From: Aphelocoma coerulescens
Taxonomy: Eukaryota; Chordata; Aves; Passeriformes; Corvidae
Length of the DNA: 64,000 nt
Direction of reading: 5' to 3'
Assembly: GCF_041296385.1 (NCBI RefSeq)
Contig: NC_091013.1
Coordinates: forward strand, 9,376,001-9,440,000
In this document: in pieces, positions 40,135 through 49,437 of the stretch
How positions within the stretch are numbered: position 1 is the stretch's first letter
How the letters are laid out: every line of letters begins with the position of its first letter
The notes under the pieces: generated by a model
Told to the model about the DNA's origin: nothing
The model's input: the letters and a program-made list of their open reading frames with translations, nothing else
Database searches by the model: none
Program-made: the position numbers and the translations under genes

Positions 40135-40450
40135 AGAGTCAGACCAGCAGTCCACTTATCCATGAATTTGTCTCCAGCAAGAGAAGGCTTTTTGTTCCTG
40201 TCATTCTCTTCTAGCACCCATAATTGTTTTATTAGGGATATTTGAGAATACAATGCTGTCTAATCCTTTTCATGTCTTTTTGCAGACCTGATGTCCATGA
40301 ATATGTCTAATCCTTTCCTGAAACTTAGATAAAAACATCACTATCTGCAACCCCCTGTGGCAGTATATTCCAGGAAATCCCTATGTTCTCTGGAAAAAGT
40401 ACTTAATTTAATCATTTAAACCAATCTTTTACTACTTTCATCAAGCTATT
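40135..40450. mobile_element. Ancient CR1/L3-type LINE fragment
   Basis: Blocks CAGACCAGCAGTCCA, ATGTCCATGAATATGTCTAA, CATCACTATCTGCAACCCCC, TGTGGCAGTATATTCCAGG and GGAAAAAGTACTTAATTTA appear in order. They match a deep CR1-lineage repeat that I know from turtle and crocodile genomes ('...catcctgtggcaaggaattccacag...gtgaaaaagtacttcctt'). It is much more diverged than the CR1 copies at 23.9 and 32.3 kb, so it belongs to an older layer. The orientation was not determined. Confidence 0.6.
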
Positions 40451-41856
40451 TCAATAATACCTTAGTTGTGGTATTGAAGGCTTCAGTGAGCAAGAGTTCC
40501 ATGTTCACTTCCAAGCCTAAAGCAGGGAATTCATTCTTTATGGCAAAGAGAACAAAACCTCCTCTTTGACTTCATCATAGGTTAAAACAGCTGAGAAAAT
40601 GACCTTGGGCACTCACAAGGAGATAATAAGAGAAGCACTTTCAGGGTGCTCCAGTATTTATAACTAAAAGGTACCTAACGCAGCTGAAAAAGTGATTGTC
40701 AAGATAATAGGAAAGTAAAACTTGTCACTTCTTTTCAGTTTGGGAGGCAAGCTAGACTGAACATGGATCACATGCCTTTGGTAAAGTACAGCCACAGCAC
40801 AAGGGGTGTGCAGAGATCCAGATTTGGGCTTTCAGTTTGAAAAAGCAGCAAACCACACAGATGTCTGGCACCTTTCAATACCACAATGCAAAAAAACCCC
40901 CTTGTAATACGTGAAGACAGAATATCTGTACAGGGCACAACTAATGACCATTGCTGTGTTGGAATGCTGCAGTGTCCTGAGAAACCCACGAGTGGGAGGA
41001 CAGACCCATCCTGAAGAACAAAGTTGGGCATTTTGACACATGCTGTGCCAAAGTACATATGATGTAATCACTGTAGTTGTGCTTAATACAGGAATATATC
41101 CACCTCTCTTTGATCTCATTTTGAATGTATATCAGTGCATTTGAGCTGGTGACTGGTGACTTTTAGAAAGCTGTACTAGATTGGACTCCTGCTCAGCAGT
41201 ATCAACTGATGTGATGAACATTCTCCCATGTGTGTAGATAAGACAGCAAACACTCTCTTACACAAAAGGATTTGAACTAAATCTTGCCCCAGTTTCTACT
41301 TGTGAGAGCAGAGAGTGGCACAGATCGAATTCTGCTGGTGATCAGCACCTGTTGCTAAGGGAGAGCCAGAAGGATGGAGTGGATGAGATGAAGCAGGATA
41401 TCAGTTTTCAATTCAGTCATACAGAGTAGGTCCCATCCCAGAGACACAAAATGGGTGTTTATTTCATTACAGCTAGCTCAAGTCAGCACTAAGCCTCTCC
41501 TGATGCATTTTGTATCCTCACTTACTAAGGAAAATGTTGATTTTTCCTCTTAAATTTGCTGCAAGGGCAAAGCATTGCCTTCCAGTATGAGAGAATACCA
41601 GATGTTTTGGCAATATAAACCAAGCAAGTACTACTTCTTCATATCTTTGGGTTTGTTCAAATTTGTAATGAAACTAGTTCTTTTTCAAAACAGGTTGGTG
41701 TGTGATTAGATAATGGGCAATATATTTATGGTTCTGTTGTCAGGAAAGTTTAAACATAATCATATCTAGGGGGTTGGTTTTTTTAGTGATTAATTTCTTC
41801 AAAATATTCCCAATCCAGTTATGTAATTTCCTACAAACACTGTTTTGTAACCATGG
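40451..41856. other. Unique sequence
   Basis: No repeat or gene could be supported. Short open frames on the minus strand (40768-41119) are unremarkable. Confidence 0.4.
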
Positions 41857-41968
41857 GTCTGATTCACCACTGCATCACTCCAGTTTTATACCAGCACCAG
41901 TCTGGCTGATTGATTTTCAGAAGGGTTATATCAGCATAAAACTGTAGCAATAGAGTTGTGAATCAGAC
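41857..41968. mobile_element. Palindromic MITE-like DNA transposon fossil
   Basis: The element starts GTCTGATTCAC and ends with the exact inverse complement GTGAATCAGAC. Over the outer 33 bases the two arms match at 27 positions, including an inner CAGTTTTAT/ATAAAACTG pair. The centre keeps a TTTTATACCAGCACCAG-like core. This fits an old amniote palindromic repeat known to me from reptile genomes ('TCTGATT...TTACACCAGTG...ATCAGA'). I cannot give its database name. The 112 bp could fold into one long hairpin. It has no coding capacity. Confidence 0.7.
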
Positions 41969-43397
41969 TGAAAAGGGGACAGGTACTCCAGGCAGAAAAA
42001 TTCTTTAAAGAAACTTAATTGTTAGAAACCTTGGCAAAGCCATATGACACATAGATGGTTTTCTGTCATCTCTGGCTGAGTGAAAACACTGCCTGAGTCC
42101 TGCAGCTTCACAGGTCACTGAAGCTACAGCTGCAATTCCCAGCACGAGTTTCTCCCACCCACATCTCCTCCAACTTGGCTCATTTTTAGCCTTTTGCCAG
42201 AAAGGGCTGAAAGAATGAATCTTAATGAGTATTTTCCTTAAAATATTGTGTAAATTCAGAACAACCATGCTAAATTATTTCACTTGAGGGTCTGGCGTTT
42301 CCCAAAGGCTTTTAGAACTTCATTGTACAAAGCAGAATCCTTTTGCTGGCTACTAAATGGGACTGGCATTTTTTCCATCCATATCTCATGTATAGAGCTG
42401 GTCTGGGATATTGGAGTTCACTTGTTATCTATCTGTGCTGTGGTGGCTGGAGGTCAGGACTCTCTTGCCTGCTGTGCCTGTGGGTCTGAGAGGGGATCCC
42501 CAACCTGTGGAATGCTGAGTTCTCCCCAGTTGGCTACTTTGGGATGTGGGGATGTGCTCAGGGAACGTGAGATCATGTGTTAGATTAAAATCCCTCTCCT
42601 TCTGTTGCAAATCTCTGCTGTGGAGAGATGGATTTAAAATGTGTCAGTGTGATCAATCAGATGCTTTTTAAAGAGCCTAAGACTGCAAGAAAAGACAGAA
42701 GCAAGGAACCACTTATCTCTCAGGAATCAGACAGCGATGATAACTATATATGCGTTTTTTTCCTGTGTACCAGATTTGTTGATAAATTTGCTTCATCTTT
42801 TTCTGTTTCTAAAACAGAGGATTAGTAGAGAATTTCCACTCAAAAAAAAAAAAAAAAAGGGGGGGGGCAAAAGAAAGCAAAAGAAAAGACCCCAAAAAAC
42901 CGCCACCACCAAAAAATCCTTCTTCTCTCTGGATTCAAAAATATATAATACAAACAAAAATATTGGCCTCTCAGTCTATTTATTTCAATGTTCTTATCTA
43001 TTTCTTCACAAGAATAAGCCTGTGTTTCTAAATTTTCTGAGAGCTTTCAGCTGCTGGACATGTCAAGAGGAAACATTCTTTTTACCTTCATTCCAGCTTT
43101 GCCAACCAATAGTTGATCCAGCAAATTACAGTTTACCAGAGCACAGCAATCAGTATTACTCATTAAAGGGCAAGACACCAACTAATAGTTTTCACTGTGA
43201 AAATATTTATCTGCTTTTGATTTGCTCACAGTACACAGTTCATGCTTCCTGCTTAGTCATGATTCGTTTCTTTGTAAATTCTTTTGTTGTTCAAAAGTTT
43301 CAGTGTAAGGTTTCCTTTCCTATTTAGGCTCCTCCAGCTACTCATTGTCCACACAAAGAACGTATTCTTCAGTGGAGCTCTGACTTTTCAAGCTGGA
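41969..43397. other. Unique sequence with an A17-G9 run
   Basis: An A run at 42842-42858 passes directly into a G run at 42859-42867. The 196-codon open frame at 42737-43327 crosses this low-complexity run (KKKKKKGGGKRKQKK) and is AT-rich outside it. It has no recognisable domain and is most likely chance. Confidence 0.45.
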
Positions 43398-43745
43398 TTA
43401 CACTCCAGTTGATGATATTCTAGGAAAAGCTTTCAGTTCATCATCACCATTTCTCAACCGGTCTATAAGGGCCCACTCAGTAAGAACTGCTGATGTGCAG
43501 AGACCACCATCTATCTCGTAGTCCCCCATTATGTCCATCTCCATCTGCTATAGCTTTTTTCAATACATAGTTTGCAAGGTCTTTGCAGGGCTCCCATATT
43601 TCTTCTTGATGTTTGTGACTGAGAAAGATATGGCCTGGCGGGGTGCAGTGCATGTAAAATGAGGCTGGTGCTCCAGACCCCGAGTGAGTGCTGCATGGTT
43701 AATCTGGACTTGCTGAATGGGAAAGGGATCAACTTTAAACCCTCT
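43398..43745 (-). pseudogene. Protein-like minus-strand remnant, unrecognised
   Basis: One minus-strand frame reads as protein-like for about 115 codons, interrupted by closely spaced TGA and TAG stops at about 43550-43562 and ended by TAA at 43398-43400. Segments such as FSVTNIKKKYGSPAKTL before the stops and MGDYEIDGGLCTSAVLTEWA after them look like real protein. The same frame is kept on both sides. No family could be named. It may be a decayed pseudogene or transposon protein, or a chance frame. Confidence 0.18.
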
Positions 43746-45139
43746 GGTTTAAAGTGGGTTCTGTGGTTCTATGACTGGGAATTCCAGTACCTAAGAATCC
43801 AGTAAGTGACTAAGATTGTCTTGTAGCACTCAAAGTTGGGAAAAGAGGGCTTTCTGGAAAAAGCTCTAATTTCATCCAAGGAGGTTTAATCTAACTCAGG
43901 GAAATGGATAGAAAACAATAAAATGAAATAAAAACTAAACTAAATTAAAATACATTTTTGACCCTTTATTTCAACCTGGCCTCAAAGAAAAAAATATCTG
44001 CTTAATAGAGAGCTGTGTTTCCTCAGCAAGGTCTGAAACAGAAGCTGACAAAATTTAAAACTAATAAGTTGACTTTTTATACATTTTTAGAGTAACAGAC
44101 ACTGCAGAATTCTGGCATGTTTCTGAAGAAAGACTCCCCTGACATTATGTTTGAGAAATTTTTCAGTTGGGAAGGCCCATATATTTATTTTGTGCAATAA
44201 GGAAGGAAAAAAGAACACAGAAAAAATTTAAGACATTGCCCTCAGTGACGATACATAACATTTTTAGAGGAATGTCACTGTATTAACCTTATGTTGATTC
44301 ATAAAATCAATTTATTTTGATAAGAAAATAGAATTCTGATGTTTTACATTTATGCTCTCCCCTATTCTCTAATCTCCTTGCATGCCTGCTCTAAAATTTT
44401 TCAGTGTTATTATTTCAAGTACCTTGCAGCTTCACAGATTCACACCATTGCTCATTGAACCTTTGCAGTGGGATGAGAAGGAAAGATGGAGATGCACAGA
44501 GGAATTCACTAATTCAGAAGATGAGCATCCCTTACACAGGGAGCAAACCCACCTAAGAAAAATGGCTTTTTCCATTCCAAAGTCCAAAAGGGACCTGAAA
44601 AGGCTTGTCTGGCTTACACGACACTTTTGGACAAAGGGGTTTAATTGTCTGTAAAAAGAAACTGTGAAACCTTCCCAGCTGCCCCTCAATTAAGTCCTTC
44701 TTTGGTGTTAACTGAAGAGAATCCAATTTGGTTTTCCCTGAGGGCTCTCCATGAGCTGAACTAAAGCTCAGTAAGTGAAGACAATACGGAAATTCAGTTC
44801 AATAAACTGCTATGCAGAGTCGCCCTTAGTCCAGATGGGATCAGAAGAATTTTAAAATCCTGGAGGGAACTAAATTCACATTTAATTCTCAAAGCTTGCC
44901 TGAAAGATTCCAACAAGGTCTGGCTTGCAAAAACTGCAGTTACAGCCATTAATTCTTTAAGAGGGGCAAGGTTGTGACAATTCCCCTCTCTCACTTCATA
45001 ACCCAGCAGTTTAGCCCTTGGCTCCCTCACCCACCCCCAGTGCTCAGCTCCCATTTTCTGAAGGGAAACCCTGACTCTCCCAGCAGCTGCTGGTCTCAAG
45101 TGCAAGGCTCACCTCACTTTTGCCTTATTCCCTTGAGGA
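43746..45139. other. Unique sequence
   Basis: Open frames of 85-103 codons on either strand at 44382-45105 have no recognisable content. No repeat was supported. Confidence 0.35.
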
Positions 45140-45960
45140 CACTGTTATGATGCTTTCAGGCCTGAAGTGGGAATGGACTCAGTTGACACCATGATGCTCA
45201 AGACAGCCATCCTGCCTGTACCCTGGGCAGCAAGGGAAGGCATCCACCACATCCTGTGGCCCACCAGGCAATGGAAGCACACCTGACACCTGTGGTGTGG
45301 TAAGGACAACGGGATTGTTGTCCTGCTGTACTTGCAGTGAGGAAGTGCAGGGGTGCCTAGCAGGTACCTTGGATACCACAATGACACCTTTTAAATATCT
45401 TGATACCTTATTTTCCACCTCTTGCTGTGTTCTTTCACTGTCATTGCCCCTCTCTCTCTCCTCCACAATCTTCTCCAGATAAACAACCCAGCCTCATTTA
45501 CTTTTTCTCTACTGGTTCCATTTTTACTACTGGTTCCATTTTTACTACATCCATAGCCCAGTCAGTATTCCTGACACCATTACTGGCACAGTTAATCTCA
45601 GCTTTATATCCTCCATCTGATGTGGTTATCAAGCTGCTGTTGGTCTTGAACAGGGCCCCAAAGCTCCCTTTTAGGGAGGTTTGTCTGTCTCTCACATCAT
45701 TCCCTCTGAACCACCTGTGAAACTCAGCCACTCCTCATGGTGCTGTCGGTAGCTCCTGTCAGCTTCTGTCATCCTTATCTGCCACATCCAGCAATTTCTC
45801 ACATCACAGACAGCAGTTTCTCGTGTTAGTTCAGTCAGCTGGGCCTGAGCCAGGGCCAGTCAATGTTCTGCAGCCCCAACAGTCTGGGCTGCTTTCACTG
45901 TTTGGGGTGATTTACCAGCTCCCATCTTGGACTGCAAGGCTTTAACCTTTGGTTAAAGGT
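45140..45960 (-). pseudogene. Possible gag-like remnant, broken
   Basis: The minus strand carries pieces of protein-like sequence in more than one frame. An Ala/Gln/Glu-rich, coiled-coil-like part (with AQAQLTELTRE) lies at about 45960-45740. An open piece of 77 codons follows at 45731-45498, and frames of 95 and 80 codons at 45466-45145. The last contains CFHCLVGH, which recalls the start of a retroviral zinc knuckle (C-X2-C then H), with spacing one short and no final cysteine. Stops and frame changes break the order, so it is non-functional. The gag reading is an inference from layout and one imperfect motif. Confidence 0.22.
45510..45545. repeat. 18-bp tandem duplication
   Basis: Unit TACTGGTTCCATTTTTAC occurs twice in a row, at 45510-45527 and 45528-45545, without differences. 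On the minus strand it duplicates the residues VVKMEP. Confidence 0.9.
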
Positions 45961-48671
45961 TCACATAATGCTCATCAGTCTGAAACAGGAGCCTAAAGCC
46001 ATCATCACTGTACATCTAATGAAAAATCAGAATTCATGGAACTCTGGACTGAATGAGCTTAGGTGAACAGGGAGACGTAGAACAGACCTTGCTTTTTCCA
46101 TCTACCATATATAATGGAGGAGTCATTTAGTATTGTTAGTATAAACATCTTTAGCATCTGCAAATTAAGAATGCTAAAAGATATTTCAGTCACTAGATCA
46201 GAGTCTCAAAAGTCTGTCTCTGTCAGTCTGTTGGGGGGGGAGGGCAATAAAACTACTTTCAAAATGATGCTGCCTTAGTTTCTGGAGGAGAGAAATTCAT
46301 GTGCCCAAGAGATCAAGGCCTTGGACATAACAACCCCCTGTGTCCTGCTAGTCCTTTCCTTTTGCGAAGGTAGAACTGGAAAAAAAAAATAGGAGAAAGC
46401 TTTGTTTTCTGTGACCTCTGGCAACGATAGCAGAGAAGCTGCCACAGGCTGGGGAGCCATGAGTTCCATATGACAATGCTTGTTGGAAGAAAATCCTCCA
46501 TCATATCCAACAACACAGCTGAGGAGAGGACTTGTGCTTCTGCCTTGAGATTCCTTTACTCCTGCTGCCAGTGAAGACATCTTCAGCAGAAGCTCACCAG
46601 TCACTGGGCTCAGATTGAAGTGCAAACTGCAGTCATACCTCAGAGAAGGAGATGGAAAAGGTCTGGCTGTTTTCATGGTTCCTTATCAGCCAGCTGGGAC
46701 TCATTGCGAAATCATGACACTGCTCAGCCACAGCTGGTCTGACCTCATTCCTCCTAGGCCTTGTCATCTGACAAGCAGCCAGAACATTGAGATTCAAACA
46801 ACAATTTCTTCTGAGGCCAGTTTGAAATCCTCTGTATACAGAGGTCATTCCCTGGCTGTGATTCGTTTCAGCAATGAGAGCATGAGCTGCCTTGGTGCAA
46901 GACATGAAGGTATGAGAAAGTAGAAGCAGTGAACCAGATGCCATTGCACACTCTTCATCTCCCACTGGGGCTGGCTGCCTTGCAGGATTGCTGATGCCAG
47001 AGAGGATCATGCAGCTCTTTCAAGCTCAACTTCTCACCTACCATGAGGGCTCTATCAGCCAGAGATCTTGCTTAGCACAGGTAATGTAATCATGAGGATA
47101 ACATGGTTTATCACAGGATTCATTCATCCCACAAGAACTGAGTCCAAAAAACTTCCTCACACAATTTTCCACATCTTCTACTGAAATGACAGCTTGAAAT
47201 GTTATACACTGAAAGGGTAAAATTCACTACATGACTGAATTAATAGCCAAAAATGTTGTTGCCAAAGTTCTGTACCTTTTAGATACCATCTGTGTGTTTG
47301 GAAACTGAAGAGGAGGCCTTCACAAGGTGAAGACATCACACAGTGGAGGAAGTATATCCAGATCCATGGAGAACAGATCACTCATGCAATAAAACTATTT
47401 TAAGTGCCATATCCTGACAAGTACTAAAAAGACAGAGGCAGAAGCAGGGATACAGCCAAAAATTTCCACCAGTCTAATTTCAGCTTGGATTGAGGGGTGA
47501 TTAATGTAATCTGTATCTGTTATTTTCTGTAACCGCACAGCTCCGTGAGCACACATCCACAGTTAAACCACTTGGTAGCTGGGCTAGGGGAGAAGGGACC
47601 ATGAAATTCCTTTACTTTTATTTTTTATCTTTTCAGAGTTTTCACGTTCCAGCAGCTAGAAGTTTTGGTTGCTGTCAGTTTCCATAAATGCTTCTGGGTC
47701 GAGAGCCAGTATTAGAAATTATTTGAAGAGTCATTCTTTTTAAGCAAGAAGACACCCACTGCAGCTGTGATACAAGAAAATCTGTCTCAGAGCAGCTTAC
47801 TGTGCAAATGCAGTTCTAACACAATGATTGCAATAAGAACATACTGTATTGTCCATAATTACATTCATATTAGGAGGAAAAAAATTAGCTAAGCTGTTCA
47901 GTTACATGCCAATACTATTTCCTCAGGGATATTTATTTTGACTAATGTTAGGGCAAAAAAAAATTAAACCAATCTGGCCTGGTTTAAAGTATTTGATTTC
48001 TCTTTTATGTTTGATGGAGAGAAACGAAGAAAGCCAACAAATTATGTAAAGCCACTGCTAGGTTTTAGGGTGGGAAGAGTTTTTAGGGTGACGAGAGTTC
48101 CTCCCTCTTGGCAAAGAGAAGGAATTCATAAATGCAGAATGAGACAAGGTTACTGTTCTCAGGGAGAGGTATTTTTTCCCTATCCACCACAGCACTTTTC
48201 TGTGGTTTGACACAATGCCAGCATTCACTGGGACAAAATCCTATCTCCTGAAGTACCAACTGCTATTTGGCTCCGGGTATTTGCAAATATGCTCTCGTTG
48301 CTACAGTGATCTCAATATAAATCTGGTTTCTTGCCTACTTTCTATTTCTTTAGTTGCTGTTGTTCTTAACTGCAGACTAAAATAACAGATCATATCACTC
48401 CCAAATGAGATAAGTCATAGCTAGCTAGATATTCTTTGGGTAAAGGCACAGAGCTGCTACAAACTGTTGGCTGACTCTAATACTGGCTTGTCTTTAAACC
48501 TGTGTCACCAGATTTTACTGTGAATTAGAGGGGAGGTTTATATAAACCTACGAGTGCCAGTGAAAATCATTGGCTGAAATGATTCAGTTACAGTTCAGAT
48601 TCAGTTTCCCTGCAACTTTTACTTGCCCTCTTTCCTCTCTGGAACACTGCTTTCTAAAACCAAAACAAATG
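45961..48671. other. Unique sequence, no supported gene
   Basis: Open frames on both strands at 46275-47010 (102-133 codons) are in moderately GC-rich DNA and show no recognisable domain. A 16-bp palindrome CCTCTGTATACAGAGG lies at 46828-46843. An A/G run lies near 46381 and a G run at 46231. Confidence 0.35.
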
Positions 48672-48753
48672 TAAAAAAAAAAAAAACAAAAAACAAAAAA
48701 AAAAACAAAAAAAAAAAAAAAAAACAAAAAAAAAAAAACAAAAAAACAAAAAC
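48672..48753 (+). repeat. A-rich simple repeat with C spacers
   Basis: About 80 bases of A runs interrupted by single C's, roughly (A5-18 C)n. It could be an expanded poly(A) tail of an old retrocopy or a plain microsatellite; no retrocopy body could be recognised upstream. Confidence 0.9.
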
Positions 48754-49429
48754 AGTCTGGCCATTGTGAACTCTGAAATTTGCTCCTGTAAGTTATCACT
48801 GCATAATTGCTGTGCATTTATGAATTCTGCCATCAAGTAGTTTAAAACTGAAAAGCACTGGGATGGTTTGTGATAAAGATTAGTATTTGGTAGCGTGAAG
48901 AGTAGGGATTGAACAAAATTTAGGAACAACGTTGGGTAAAAAAAAAGGCATTTATATCCCCTTTCCAGAAACAGGTGTTGAAAAGTCTACATTCAAATTA
49001 TTTGTCTCCTACATTCTGGTAAAGAAGTTCACCCTCACTACAACCTATCTCATTATATGTACCACTTCCTTAATCAAAATGCAGCAGCATCATGGTTCTT
49101 CCCTTTTGTCATTAACCCCTCTGGCAAACAGCTTGAACAGGTTTCAGTCTAATGGAACCTCTTCCTCTGCAGATTGAAACTGTCCTTTGCTCAAAACAGT
49201 TGGTTCAGAGTAAGATGAACCACCTTATTTGTAGTATCTGTATAGCAGGTGTAGACAATAATTCAGTATCTCCAAAACACCTATTTTGATGCCTGAAGGT
49301 CTGGCTCTTCATTCAGTCTGCTGGGGACTGGAGACTTTGCCTCAGCAAGGGGCTATAGAATGTGCAGCAGTGAGATCAGTTGTAGAGGATGACACATGAA
49401 CTGACCAACAAGGCATCCCATGCTTACAG
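48754..49429. other. Unique sequence before the candidate exons
   Basis: No promoter, CpG island or further exon could be supported upstream of 49430. If the gene model below is right, its first exon(s) remain unseen. Confidence 0.35.
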
Positions 49430-49437
49430 GCCTGTCC

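Noticed and set aside
42737..43327. 196-codon + strand open frame
   Set aside because: It runs through an A17-G9 tract that gives lysine and glycine runs. The rest is AT-rich with no domain, and there are no splice signals or start context to support it.
46275..47010. Overlapping 102-133-codon frames on both strands
   Set aside because: No domain or conserved-looking motif; frames overlap on both strands.
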